Part shown: positions 6,364 to 15,535 of the stretch, piece after piece
Position numbering within the stretch: position 1 is the first letter of the stretch
Layout: each line of letters opens with the position of its first letter
Assembly (NCBI GenBank): GCA_002450905.1
Contig: DKAT01000024.1
Coordinates: 2,103 to 46,441 of the forward strand
Length of the DNA: 44,339 bases
Direction: 5' to 3'
Source: Spirochaetia bacterium UBA6919
GTDB taxonomy: Bacteria; Spirochaetota; UBA6919
Notes under the pieces: generated by a model
What the model was told of the DNA's origin: nothing
Seen by the model: only the letters and a program-made list of their open reading frames with translations
Databases searched by the model: none
Program-made: the position numbers and the translations under genes

Positions 6364-7381
6364 TCATCCCATGTATTATATTTTTTCTACTACCAATAAG
6401 TATTTTTTCATTGCTCTACTTGTCCTATCAGTTCTATCCTGTGAAAATAAAGTTGATCCCAAAAAATCCCTTGAAAATACAAATAATCCCAAAGGTATTT
6501 CACTTAAATTAAAATTCAAAAAGGGCACAAATATCACATATTTTGGAAAAACCCGTATCAATCTCAGTGAATTTAACATCAAGGGAATAAGCCCTGTGCT
6601 CCAAAAGTATTACCAGCAGTTCACTGACAACAAGGGCATCGATCAACTCCTTCTCATCATCAATCAGGAAGTCCAGACCCAAATACAAAAAGTCCATCAG
6701 GATGGATCAGCAGACATTGATTCAATCACAAAAAATATTACAATACAAGAACTTAAAATTAATGGTATTTCAAAAAAGACCCAATTTATCAATAAATTTC
6801 CTACCGATCATAAAAATCCCGGACAACCTGTCTCCATGCTAATTTCCAACTCTAAAAAGCTTTTAAAAATATATAATCCTCAAAAAACCATTCACCTAGG
6901 GAATAACGTCATAAATGATCTCATGGATTTGGTGAATAGTTATCAACAGCTTCCAGAAAAAAATATTAATCTTGGTGATTCATGGAATTATAATGCAGGC
7001 AAAAAAATCCCCCTCAAAAAGTTTTTCTCGCCCAATTTAAAGTGGGATGGATTTCTCAAAATGGATGTCAATTACAACAACACATTTGAAAAAATGGATA
7101 AGCAATATTTCCACTTCACACACGGATTCAAAGGAAGGATCATAATAAACTTATTAACCCATTTTGGTGACGGCGAAGTAATTATATATTTAAACGGCAC
7201 TGGGAAAAGTACTTTGGACCAAACAACTGGACTCGAATCAAAAATATATATGCTTACAGATTTAAAAATTGAAGGGGAATTGAAAACAAGTTCTCAATAT
7301 AAAGCCCTTTTAGGGAACCCAGAATTATTTATTAAAGGCCAAATAAAATATACATCCGGGTTAAATCCTGTTAAAAAATAA
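6356..7381 (+). CDS. Lipoprotein in the PilZ operon, DUF6263-like
   Basis: A 341-residue exported lipoprotein: hydrophobic stretch about 17-28 with lipobox VLSC, lipidated C29. The start overlaps the PilZ gene by 8 bp; an ATG five codons downstream is an alternative. The body is beta-rich and starts GISLKLKFKKGTNITYFGK; LPEKNINLGDSWNYN occurs near 200. Both recall DUF6263-type proteins, but this is a weak visual resemblance. No catalytic motif is seen. Its coupling to a c-di-GMP effector suggests an envelope component controlled with motility or surface behaviour, which is inference only. Confidence 0.65.
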   Translation: MASHPMYYIFSTTNKYFFIALLVLSVLSCENKVDPKKSLENTNNPKGISLKLKFKKGTNITYFGKTRINLSEFNIKGISPVLQKYYQQFTDNKGIDQLLLIINQEVQTQIQKVHQDGSADIDSITKNITIQELKINGISKKTQFINKFPTDHKNPGQPVSMLISNSKKLLKIYNPQKTIHLGNNVINDLMDLVNSYQQLPEKNINLGDSWNYNAGKKIPLKKFFSPNLKWDGFLKMDVNYNNTFEKMDKQYFHFTHGFKGRIIINLLTHFGDGEVIIYLNGTGKSTLDQTTGLESKIYMLTDLKIEGELKTSSQYKALLGNPELFIKGQIKYTSGLNPVKK

Positions 7382-7494
7382 CATATAAATACTTTTCCCT
7401 CAGACTACCTTCTCTTCCAAATTACATAAAAAATTTTAATTATAAAAAACAAAAAAAAACTACCTCCAGCTCAATTTAAGTAACAGTGGTCACA

Positions 7495-7527
7495 GATGGG
7501 AGAAACATGGGAAAATCATGGGAAAAA
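7495..7527 (+). repeat. Triple 11-nt repeat element, copy A
   Basis: Three consecutive 11-nt units: GATGGGAGAAA, CATGGGAAAAT, CATGGGAAAAA. The same three-unit arrangement (consensus NATGGGARAAN) occurs at 20169, 30207 and 44173. Here it lies between convergent genes ending at 7381 and 7639. Confidence 0.85.
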
Positions 7528-7638
7528 CAATTATGTATTTCCTTCATAAAATCCCCACTTACCATGTTTCCACCAACTACTTTTTAAATCCTGTTTATTA
7601 ATTATTCTGTATAGGCTTGCAAGTATAAAAATACTTCA

Positions 7639-8532
7639 TTAGTTATCCTCAAAAGTAATTTCACAATGGGGTAATAATTTTTGTAGATCTGAAAAGTGAT
7701 CTTTTGAAATGGGATTACCATTTAGGATTAAGGATTTAAGATTTTTTAGCTTAGATACCGAATAAGGCAATTGGGAAATTTGATTTCCTGAAAGATCCAG
7801 TCGGATTAATTGGGTAAGATTAGCAATTTCTTTGGGGATAGATTTTAATTGGTTGAAACTGAGGACAAGCACCTCAAGTTGGTTTAATTGAAGTAGAGTT
7901 GCAGGGAAAATAGAGAGATGATTTTTGCCCATATATAGTTTTTTTAAAGACTTTAGTTGCGAAAAGGAGTCAGGTAGTGATGAAATTTCATTGTGCCAAA
8001 GATCAATAAGATTAATTTTTTTTAAATTTCCTATATCAATAGGAAGATTTTTTAATCGATTAAAGCTTATATTTATTTCCTGCAGGTGAATTAACTTTGA
8101 ATAATCTCCTGATATATCTGTGAGTTTATTTTCTGTTAAAAGTAGTGTTTTGAGAGACTCTACAGAAAAGATTTCTTTGGGGATGGATTTGAATTGATTA
8201 TCCCGAAGATCAATCGATTCAAGGGATTTGCAGTGAATAATCTCAGGATTAAGTTCCATAAGCTGATTTGATTGCAAGGTAAGATTTTTTAGTACTTTGA
8301 GCTTACCTATCCCTTGGGGTAATTTTTTTAACTGAGTGCTACTCAAGTTTAATTGATAGGCAGAGGAGGAATGTTTCATTGCTAAATTAAGATTATAATA
8401 CACTTCTTCTTGTTTTTCAATGAGATGGGGAGGGGTCAGCCCAATATTTTCTTTGGTAGTTTGATTTTTATCCTTATTACAGGATGAATTAATTATTATA
8501 ACAAGAAATATAATATATATGACTTTTTTCAT
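7639..8532 (-). CDS. Leucine-rich-repeat lipoprotein at the end of the nap operon
   Basis: A 297-residue lipoprotein (lipobox NSSC, lipidated C18). From about residue 60 it is built of roughly nine or ten 23-residue LRRs of the bacterial type (LxxLxLxxNxLxxLPxxIxxL), e.g. SLKTLLLTENKLTDI and LIRLDLSGNQISQLP, closed by LQKLLPHCEITF. LRR surfaces bind proteins; in spirochaetes such proteins are common surface or periplasmic lipoproteins. It begins 17 bp after the napD stop with no obvious terminator between, so it may be co-transcribed with nitrate reductase. No strong ribosome site. Whether it has a role in nitrate respiration is unknown. Confidence 0.85.
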   Translation of the reverse strand: MKKVIYIIFLVIIINSSCNKDKNQTTKENIGLTPPHLIEKQEEVYYNLNLAMKHSSSAYQLNLSSTQLKKLPQGIGKLKVLKNLTLQSNQLMELNPEIIHCKSLESIDLRDNQFKSIPKEIFSVESLKTLLLTENKLTDISGDYSKLIHLQEINISFNRLKNLPIDIGNLKKINLIDLWHNEISSLPDSFSQLKSLKKLYMGKNHLSIFPATLLQLNQLEVLVLSFNQLKSIPKEIANLTQLIRLDLSGNQISQLPYSVSKLKNLKSLILNGNPISKDHFSDLQKLLPHCEITFEDN

Positions 8533-8549
8533 AGATTTTACTCAATAAT

Positions 8550-8897
8550 TCAGATATCTTTGACATGACCAGGATAATTAATATCCTCAGCGCGTATATT
8601 CTCATCCAATAAGACTTGGGGAACTACATCAACTTGCTGTCCCAGTTCATCCTTAGCTTTGGCAAGTTCCTCTTCGCTGTAAGAAAACATCATATCTGCT
8701 GATGCCACGTATTTTGTATTCTGGATTTTTTTTAAAATATCCATTTCTTCTGAAATACCATTTGCTTCCAAAACGACAATAATGCGCCCTTGTTCATCAT
8801 ACTGATAGATTTCACAGGATTCCATTGTCTTTAAAGAATTGATCACGTCTTGCAGATATTGAGGATCTGTCCTGATGACAATGCTGGATATATTCAT
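8550..8897 (-). CDS. napD: NapD, chaperone for nitrate reductase NapA
   Basis: A 115-residue cytoplasmic protein. NapD binds the Tat signal of NapA and controls its export after cofactor loading. The N-terminal ferredoxin-like domain is recognisable: ISSIVIRTDPQYLQDV, a strand GRIIVVLEANG, and NTKYVASADMMFSYSEEE matching the 'xVLSAxLVYH' end of the family. The C-terminal ~30 residues extend past the usual length. The start codon overlaps the napL stop by one base (TAATG), indicating translational coupling. Position as last nap gene agrees with the Wolinella/Campylobacter arrangement. Confidence 0.85.
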   Translation of the reverse strand: MNISSIVIRTDPQYLQDVINSLKTMESCEIYQYDEQGRIIVVLEANGISEEMDILKKIQNTKYVASADMMFSYSEEELAKAKDELGQQVDVVPQVLLDENIRAEDINYPGHVKDI

Positions 8898-9940
8898 TAT
8901 TTAAGCTCCCAAAATAAGATTGTTTCATCATTTCCTGAACTGATGATTTCGTGGTCATTGATAAAAATAATCCGATTGACACTAATTTTATGACCTTTTA
9001 AAATCCATAATTTATTATGATTATTTCTGTTTACAACAAGGATGTCATTATTGTCATTTAAGGCATAGGCAAGATAATTTAGTGATGGGCTCAATGCCAC
9101 TGCATACACAGGAAACATAGCTTCCATCGTCTGAGCTTCGCCTGTATTCTCATTAAACAGGGACACAAGTCTGTCTTGTCCTCCTGACAGGATATATGGT
9201 GGTTTATAATCCAATTGAAATACTTTGTCTCGATGAATCCCTGTAATAGTTCTTTGGATTGACCCATCAGTAACATTAATTATTACTATATTCCCAGATT
9301 CATCAGATACAAAGGCTTTATTATTATTCATAACGAGATCGGTAAATGGGGCATGACTAATTTTAATTGTGTATTCATCCTTCTTTGTCTGGATATTATA
9401 GAGAATGATTTCATTACTTAGGAGAGCAATCAGAACTTCGTTTTTAGAAACCCAAAAGGCTTTTTTCATTAAGAATCCTTGGCTTCCAGTACGCAGGAGG
9501 ACCTGATTTGTTGCAGTTATCTTGAATAAATTTAGAGTTCCTGCTGAACCTTCGCTTACCACAAGGAAATCAGATATTTTATTAAAATCAATAGAATAAA
9601 TTCGTGGTGGTCGGGATTTATCATCTGAATCTTTTATGTGTGCAAGATTTATACGAAATATTTTTTGGTTGTTATTGTCAAAGAAATCAATAATTCCATT
9701 TGAAGTAATGACTTGTAAACTATAATTATGGATCATATCATTGATATTGCCAGATACCTTGATTTGCTGCTTGGGTTTCATTGTGACAGCGGATTTTAAA
9801 TTGAGCGAAAGTTTATGAACTGTTTGAATATATGTTTTAGTTGTTTTCTCAATCTGTATTTTATTTTTTTTAGTTGGTGTTTTAGTGGAATCACAGGATG
9901 AGAGCGAGAAAATTATTATAATAATTAGGTATTTATTCAT
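8897..9940 (-). CDS. napL: NapL-like WD40-type propeller lipoprotein
   Basis: A 347-residue protein from the ATG at 9940, whose ATGA overlaps the napF stop; the frame extends upstream to 9991, but that start would run into napF and lack the signal. Lipobox LSSC gives lipidated C16. The rest forms WD40-like blades, clearest at the end: YILSGGQDRLVSLFN and HEIISSGNDETILFWELK. In Wolinella and Campylobacter, napL encodes a WD40-like protein between the ferredoxin/cytochrome genes and napD, exactly this position. Its biochemical role is poorly defined. The gene name rests on order plus fold, not close sequence memory. Confidence 0.75.
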   Translation of the reverse strand: MNKYLIIIIIFSLSSCDSTKTPTKKNKIQIEKTTKTYIQTVHKLSLNLKSAVTMKPKQQIKVSGNINDMIHNYSLQVITSNGIIDFFDNNNQKIFRINLAHIKDSDDKSRPPRIYSIDFNKISDFLVVSEGSAGTLNLFKITATNQVLLRTGSQGFLMKKAFWVSKNEVLIALLSNEIILYNIQTKKDEYTIKISHAPFTDLVMNNNKAFVSDESGNIVIINVTDGSIQRTITGIHRDKVFQLDYKPPYILSGGQDRLVSLFNENTGEAQTMEAMFPVYAVALSPSLNYLAYALNDNNDILVVNRNNHNKLWILKGHKISVNRIIFINDHEIISSGNDETILFWELK

Positions 9941-10452
9941 TTTGTGACCGTATTTTGAATAGGCTGAATCGAAATTGCTTTTCCAACGCATATACTAATA
10001 CAGAAACCACATCCATTGCATTTATCAGATAAAATTACAGGCTTCCATAAACCTTCAAACTTGATCGCACGGACTTCGCAGGCATCTAAACAGGAATTGC
10101 ACAGAGTAAGATTCCAGGCAAGACACATTGTTTGAAAAATAGATGCCTGAGCCATGATTTTTGCATCCGGTGAATAGTTGAGGACTTTTTTATCACAGAC
10201 TTCAGCGCATTTTCCACAAAAAGTACACCCACTCTGGTCGTATTTTAAATGGGGTAAGCCCTCATTACTAATCTGGATGATATTCTCTTCACAAGCCTTA
10301 ACACAAAACCCCTCACACGCTGGGCAGGATTCTTCAAACCTCTCCTCCACAGGCTGATAGGGGGGCCTTATGTAAAGTGCCATTTTATTTTTTTCTTTGA
10401 AATTATCAACAGATAATCTTTTAAAAAAATCTCGTCTGTTTATCCCACTCAT
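9937..10452 (-). CDS. napF: NapF, iron-sulfur protein for nitrate reductase
   Basis: A 171-residue polyferredoxin thought to help load the Fe-S cluster or cofactor of NapA in the cytoplasm. Cys motifs: C43-PAC-EGFC-VKAC54, C76-TFC-GKC-AEVC86, C110 with C118-NSC-LDAC125, and C145-NGC-GFC-ISIC155, the last three matching NapF layout. The N-terminus (NRRDFFKRL) carries an Arg pair, as NapF proteins often do, without a following hydrophobic segment, so export is unlikely. ATGA overlap with the end of napB and with the start of napL places it inside a coupled operon. Confidence 0.87.
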   Translation of the reverse strand: MSGINRRDFFKRLSVDNFKEKNKMALYIRPPYQPVEERFEESCPACEGFCVKACEENIIQISNEGLPHLKYDQSGCTFCGKCAEVCDKKVLNYSPDAKIMAQASIFQTMCLAWNLTLCNSCLDACEVRAIKFEGLWKPVILSDKCNGCGFCISICVGKAISIQPIQNTVTK

Positions 10453-11039
10453 TTTTTTTCTTTAACACCCTCATTGAGGACATCCATAAGATTTGAGCTG
10501 TTCTTAGACTTTTCAGAACGGAAAACCGGTTTAAATGTATTGGCTAATGGTTTCACATTAGTAGCCTGTGGCACGTGACAGAGAACACATTCATATCGGG
10601 TGTTACTGATATTTTCAGCCTGAGCCTTGATTAGATCTTTTGGAGCAAGTTCCTTCTTATATCTCATGTCGTAGAAATGAGACTTTGGAAGAGGCGTTGC
10701 TTTCATACTTTTTGCTACAGCTGGAATATGACACCCTAAACATCGATTCTCCTTTTGAGTAATAGGAAGTAAACCAGAAACGCTATGAGGAATTTGTGGG
10801 GGTGCGTTCTCATAGGATCTTCCGAAACGTTTGCTTGAACCAGGTCCTTGTTTAGAATATTCAACACCAGGGGTTTTTGTATTTTGTTCATCAAATACTG
10901 ATGTTTTTCTCAGTCCAAGGGAGTTTTCATCAATACCCCCTTTCACGTCAGAACCTTTTTTCCCATTACCCTTACAGGAAATGATGAAGATTGACGTGAC
11001 GAATATGATTATCCATATTGCTTTGATAATATTTTTCAT
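10449..11039 (-). CDS. napB: NapB, dihaem cytochrome c subunit, predicted lipoprotein
   Basis: A 196-residue electron-transfer subunit that passes electrons to NapA in the periplasm. Two haem sites are present, C100-LGCH104 and C151-VLCH155, with likely axial His85 (PQIPHSV) and His121 (PKSHFYD). The segments SYENAPPQIPHS and CHVPQA...NTFKPVF are typical of NapB. Unusually, the N-terminus ends in IISC with C22 as a lipidation site instead of the usual cleavable Sec signal. A long charged linker (about 23-75) would let the haem domain reach NapA from a membrane anchor. GGAGGAG precedes the start, 18 bp after napH. Confidence 0.88.
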   Translation of the reverse strand: MKNIIKAIWIIIFVTSIFIISCKGNGKKGSDVKGGIDENSLGLRKTSVFDEQNTKTPGVEYSKQGPGSSKRFGRSYENAPPQIPHSVSGLLPITQKENRCLGCHIPAVAKSMKATPLPKSHFYDMRYKKELAPKDLIKAQAENISNTRYECVLCHVPQATNVKPLANTFKPVFRSEKSKNSSNLMDVLNEGVKEKK

Positions 11040-11057
11040 GTTACTCCTCCAATGTAA

Positions 11058-11903
11058 TTAACTTTTATTTAGTAGATTAGCTTTATTTTGAAATCTCCAT
11101 CCGAAAACAAGGGATGGAGTGGGACAAATTTCTATACATTTAGCACAATTAGTACACTCACCCGATAAAACTGGCTCACTTCTCTTGGTAACCATTGATA
11201 GAACCTGTGGTTCAGGACAGACTTTGAAACAATCCATACAATGGGTACATTCTTCAACTATATGATTGACTCTGATGACACTGTAGCGTGTTGTCAGGGA
11301 ATAGAAAGCACCAAGAGGACAAATGTGGCCGCAGAATCCATGTTTCATGAATAGAAGATCGAACAGGAACACTGCGAATATTAATAACCAGCCTAATCCC
11401 ATGCCAAAAATTATTCCTCGATGAACTACTGATATGGGGCTAATGACTTCAAAAGCCTCAATACCAAATATCAGAGAGAGAATAAAGGATATACCTAATA
11501 TCCAATACCTTATTTTACGAGTTGTCCATAGTCTTACCCCTGATTTATCCAGATTTAAACGGGATCTTAACCAACCAGCAGCATCAGTGACAAGGTTGAT
11601 TGGGCATACCCAGCTACAAAATGCTCTACCGAAGAATAGCCCATAGATAAGAAGGGTAATACCTGCTCCAATAAGGACATCTGCTTCAAGCATGTGGCCT
11701 GTCGACAATATTTGTAGTGTAGCATAAGGATCTGAGAGAGGTATTGTTTCTAATAACTTTGCTGAACTAAGATTACCTACAAGTATTTTTACACCATTGA
11801 ATTTCCAATGATATAGGTAACCTCCAGCAAATAGTAATAGAATTGATAATTGACTTATCCTACGGGCTATTAGAAATCTGTATTTGTTCCAAAGGGTTTT
11901 CAT
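11058..11903 (-). CDS. napH: NapH, membrane quinol dehydrogenase ferredoxin
   Basis: A 281-residue inner-membrane protein with about four transmembrane helices. It has the two cysteine loops characteristic of NapH, CSWVCP and CGHICP, and two C-terminal [4Fe-4S] motifs, CTHCMDCFKVCP and CTNCAKCIEICP, followed by FGWRF. With NapG it oxidises menaquinol and feeds NapB/NapA; no napC is present, as is usual for this operon type. The start overlaps the napG stop (ATGA), so translation is coupled. Family and role are clear. Confidence 0.92.
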   Translation of the reverse strand: MKTLWNKYRFLIARRISQLSILLLFAGGYLYHWKFNGVKILVGNLSSAKLLETIPLSDPYATLQILSTGHMLEADVLIGAGITLLIYGLFFGRAFCSWVCPINLVTDAAGWLRSRLNLDKSGVRLWTTRKIRYWILGISFILSLIFGIEAFEVISPISVVHRGIIFGMGLGWLLIFAVFLFDLLFMKHGFCGHICPLGAFYSLTTRYSVIRVNHIVEECTHCMDCFKVCPEPQVLSMVTKRSEPVLSGECTNCAKCIEICPTPSLVFGWRFQNKANLLNKS

Positions 11904-12742
11904 TTGAAACCCTCTCTATTAAGGTAATCTCTTGGATTCTTTCGGCTTTTTTCAATTCTACTCTTCATATCATCAGTAGGAACGTTCTCAAGGCGTTTTT
12001 CATCCTGACGATCCCATCCTTTGATATATTTAGTATCAACACTTCCCATAGCAATTTCCCTTGGTAGAACAAAAATTGCAGCTTTCTTCGTTACACATGC
12101 CTGTTCACATAAACCACAGCCTGTACATTGATCACTCATTACCACAGGGATCAATAAAGCATGTTTACCAGTTCTTGGATTTCTTTCGTGAACCTGAATA
12201 ATTGCTTTATCAATCAGAGGACAGGCACGATAACATGCTTCACATTGAATACCCCAATATGCTATGCAAGATTCTTTATCAAGTACAGCAAGACCCATTC
12301 TGGATAAGTTGATATCCATTTTAGTTGAGCCTTTTGGAATTATTCTTTCCTTCTTTAGTGCACCAGTTGGACATGGAGGAACACAGGGTACATCTTCACA
12401 CATATAACAAGGAGTTTCTCTTGGTATAAAATAAGGTGTACCAATAGGTTTCTGATCACCTGGTTTTGCGAGTTTTAATGTGACATCTGCATTACGAGGC
12501 TTGGTTGATCGATTGTTACAGGCTTCAACACATTGACCGCATCGTATACAGAGTGCCAAAAAGTCATTCTCAGGTGCTGACCCTGGTGGACGTAGAATGA
12601 GAGGGGCTGCTTTTGTATCATTGATATACGCTCCCCAAATAATTCCACCAAAAGCTGTTATTCCTATTCCTTTTAAAACCTTAATAAGAAATGATCTCCT
12701 ATCAGTAGGAGTTGTATTATCCATGTGAATATTGCTATCCAC
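11900..12742 (-). CDS. napG: NapG, Tat-exported polyferredoxin
   Basis: A 280-residue periplasmic Fe-S protein that works with NapH as quinol dehydrogenase. The Tat signal is DRRSFLIKVLKGIGITAFGG (RR at 15-16). Four [4Fe-4S] binding sets follow: CIRCGQCVEAC, CYMCEDVPCVPPCPTG, C-x6-QCEACYRACP and CTGCGLCEQACV. The start is GTG at 12742, supported by AGGGGG 6 bp upstream; an ATG at codon 7 would also keep the Tat motif. It lies 24 bp after napA. Confidence 0.92.
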   Translation of the reverse strand: MDSNIHMDNTTPTDRRSFLIKVLKGIGITAFGGIIWGAYINDTKAAPLILRPPGSAPENDFLALCIRCGQCVEACNNRSTKPRNADVTLKLAKPGDQKPIGTPYFIPRETPCYMCEDVPCVPPCPTGALKKERIIPKGSTKMDINLSRMGLAVLDKESCIAYWGIQCEACYRACPLIDKAIIQVHERNPRTGKHALLIPVVMSDQCTGCGLCEQACVTKKAAIFVLPREIAMGSVDTKYIKGWDRQDEKRLENVPTDDMKSRIEKSRKNPRDYLNREGFK

Positions 12743-12766
12743 AGTATTCCCCCTGGTAATCTCTTT

Positions 12767-15535
12767 CTAAGCCTTATAAATTTTTACAGCGCACTTCTTA
12801 AAATCTGTCTGTTTCGATATAGGACAGGTTGCATCTAATGTGACTTTGTTGATGAAGACATTTTCATCAAACCAAGGTACATAAATAAGTCCTTTAGGAG
12901 GCTTATTCCGTCCTCTTGTTTCTACACGAGCTTTAACTTTACCTCTTCTACTCTCAATCCAAATAGGTTGTCCTTGTTTAAATCCCTCTTTCTTAGCATC
13001 TTCTGGGTGCATATAACAGAGAGCTTCCGGGACTGCACGGTATAGTTCGGGTACACGCATGGTCATTGTTCCACTGTGCCAGTGTTCTAACACACGACCA
13101 GTAGATAACCAGTAAGGATAAGTTGCATTTGGGACTTCAGGTGGCTCCATATATGGTCTGAAAAATATTTTTGCCTTATTATCTATCTTGACCTTCTCTT
13201 TAGACTTAGGACCTTTTAAATCACCTTTTGGAAGAGCTTTTAGAGCTTTACCATAGAATGCAAAGTCCTTTGCACCAGTCTTTCGGGCATAATCATCGTA
13301 TTTTGCATTGAATCTCCACTGGGTCTCTTTGCCATCAACAACAGGCCATTTAAGTCCTCTCACCTTATGATAGGTATCAAAATCAGCCAAATCATGTTGT
13401 TTACCTTGACCAAACTTCCTATACTCCTCCCACAAGTATTTTTGAATAAAGAATCCATAACCTTTGAAACCAGCAACACCCCGTTTATCCCCTTCACACT
13501 CAGTATTCAAAAATCCTTTTCCAATTGGATCAGGCCATTTATAATTCTTAGAATCATTATTCGCAAACAGTACATCATATAAGGTATCAGTCTCTTTATA
13601 ACCAAGCTTGGAAACATCACTGAGAACATTTGGTAAAGTTGTTTTACCTACTTTCCATTCTTTCCAGCATTCCTTTAATGTAAAACGTTTACTGAACTCC
13701 AAGTATTGCCATAAATCGGGCATAGCATCGCCTGGAGGTGTAACTTGCTGTCTCCAGTGCTGTGTTCTTCTTTCAGCATTTCCATAGGCACCCCACTTTT
13801 CATAAATCATAGCTGAAGGTAGAATTAAATCAGCTACTTTAGCTGAGATACCGGCATAACCGTCTGAGACTACGATAAAATTATCCATTTTGCGAGCTGC
13901 TTCAATCCAGTGATTAGCATTGGCAGTATCATGCCATGGATTACATACATTGACCCACGCCCATCGGATCTTTCCGTCTTCAATATCACGCAGTATTTTT
14001 GTGATATGAGAACCGATAACAGGGTTAAGAGTCCCGTTTGGAATCTTCCATATTTTTTCAGATACTTTTCTATGTTTGGGATTATCTACAACCATATCGG
14101 CAGGTAATCTGTGAGAGAATGTTCCAACTTCACGAGCTGTACCACAAGCTGATGGCTGTCCTGTAAGACTGAAAGCTCCACTCCCTGGTATAGCTTGTTT
14201 TCCAAGAAGGAGGTGAAGCATATATGCCTGTTCATTCACCCATGTTCCTCTTGTATGCTGGTTGAATCCCATTGTCCAAAATGTAACTACTTTTCTATTC
14301 TTCTCAATATAAAGATCAGCCAATGCTTTCAGTTTCTTTTTAAAATCATCTATGGATTCATCAGGATTTCCTTTGGCTAAATTAGCTACATAATCCAGAG
14401 TATAAGGCTCAAGACCTTTTTTAAAATCATCAAAGGAAATTAACCAGTGTGCACCAGCCTTAGCAGCATGCTTCATCTGCATTTTATCGCCAGCCTTATA
14501 ACCCAGGTAACCTAAGCTTGTACCTTCCTCTTTTGAAAGTACTTTCTCAGCTTCATGACGAGTAGTCTCTTTTTCCTTGTCACTGTATTTTTTATGATTG
14601 ACATTGGGTCGAAGTCCGTATCCAATATCAGCAAAACCTGTTGAGAATACGCAATGCTTGTCTACAAACTCCTTATCAATAGACCCTGGGTTGTTATATA
14701 CAAGCTCTCTGGCGATGTAGTTCATAATAGCCAGGTCTGTTGATGGCTTGAAAACGATTTCTATATCTGCAAGGTTTGAAGTTCTATTAGTGAATGTGGT
14801 GAGATTAACAAGTTTAACCCGCTTAGGATCTCTCAATTTACGATCTGTAACCCGTGACCATAAGATTGGGTGCATTTCCGCCATATTAGCACCCCAGGTA
14901 ACAGCTGTTTCAGTGATCTCAATATCATCATAACATCCTGATGGTTCATCGATACCGAATGTTTGGATAAATGCGGCAACAGCACTTGCCATACAGTGTC
15001 TTGCATTGGGATCGATGTTATTACTTCGGAAGCCAGCTTTCATGAGCTTAGCCATTGCATACCCTTCCTGAATGGTATATTGTCCTGAAGCAAATACTCC
15101 AACTCCTGTAGGTCCCATTTTACTATAGTACTTCTTAAACTGCGATGCCATGATGTCAAATGCTTCTTTCCATTCGATAGGTACAAATTTCCCCTGCTTG
15201 TCAAATTCCCCTTTACTATTCTTCCTTAATAACGGTTTTGTCAATCTATCTGAACCATACATTATCTTCGCATTGAAATATCCCTTGATACAGTTAAGTC
15301 CTCGATTAACAGGAGCTGCAGGATCCCCTTTAACAGCTATGATCTGATCATTCTTTGTCGCTACCATAATACCACAACCAGTACCACAGAATCGACATAC
15401 TGCTTTATCCCATCTCCAATCTGAATCAGCTTTCTGAGCTAATGCCATTTGTGGTTCAGAGATATTCATACCAACCGCTAGTGCTGCTGATGTTGCTGCA
15501 GTGGCTTTGATAAAATCTCGTCTCGATACGTCCAT
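12767..15535 (-). CDS. napA: NapA, periplasmic nitrate reductase catalytic subunit
   Basis: A 922-residue molybdenum bis-MGD enzyme reducing nitrate to nitrite. The Tat signal is SRRDFIKATAATSAALAVGM. One [4Fe-4S] cluster is bound by C47, C50, C54 (CRFCGTGC) and C82. C181 in DPNARHCMASA is the molybdenum ligand. At 922 residues it is about 90 longer than the E. coli form (828) and close to the Wolinella/Campylobacter form, which carries internal insertions. The gene starts the operon; GGGGG lies 9 bp before the ATG. Two palindromic operators lie upstream, suggesting control by nitrate or anaerobiosis. Confidence 0.97.
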   Translation of the reverse strand: MDVSRRDFIKATAATSAALAVGMNISEPQMALAQKADSDWRWDKAVCRFCGTGCGIMVATKNDQIIAVKGDPAAPVNRGLNCIKGYFNAKIMYGSDRLTKPLLRKNSKGEFDKQGKFVPIEWKEAFDIMASQFKKYYSKMGPTGVGVFASGQYTIQEGYAMAKLMKAGFRSNNIDPNARHCMASAVAAFIQTFGIDEPSGCYDDIEITETAVTWGANMAEMHPILWSRVTDRKLRDPKRVKLVNLTTFTNRTSNLADIEIVFKPSTDLAIMNYIARELVYNNPGSIDKEFVDKHCVFSTGFADIGYGLRPNVNHKKYSDKEKETTRHEAEKVLSKEEGTSLGYLGYKAGDKMQMKHAAKAGAHWLISFDDFKKGLEPYTLDYVANLAKGNPDESIDDFKKKLKALADLYIEKNRKVVTFWTMGFNQHTRGTWVNEQAYMLHLLLGKQAIPGSGAFSLTGQPSACGTAREVGTFSHRLPADMVVDNPKHRKVSEKIWKIPNGTLNPVIGSHITKILRDIEDGKIRWAWVNVCNPWHDTANANHWIEAARKMDNFIVVSDGYAGISAKVADLILPSAMIYEKWGAYGNAERRTQHWRQQVTPPGDAMPDLWQYLEFSKRFTLKECWKEWKVGKTTLPNVLSDVSKLGYKETDTLYDVLFANNDSKNYKWPDPIGKGFLNTECEGDKRGVAGFKGYGFFIQKYLWEEYRKFGQGKQHDLADFDTYHKVRGLKWPVVDGKETQWRFNAKYDDYARKTGAKDFAFYGKALKALPKGDLKGPKSKEKVKIDNKAKIFFRPYMEPPEVPNATYPYWLSTGRVLEHWHSGTMTMRVPELYRAVPEALCYMHPEDAKKEGFKQGQPIWIESRRGKVKARVETRGRNKPPKGLIYVPWFDENVFINKVTLDATCPISKQTDFKKCAVKIYKA

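Noticed and set aside
7495..7527. CRISPR-like or iteron-like array
   Set aside because: Units are 11 nt with no spacers and only three copies; no cas or replication-initiator genes nearby. Treated as a dispersed repeat instead.
7621..7636. AAGTAT/ATACTT hairpin just beyond the LRR lipoprotein stop, as terminator
   Set aside because: Six AT-rich base pairs and no T tract on the minus strand; too weak.
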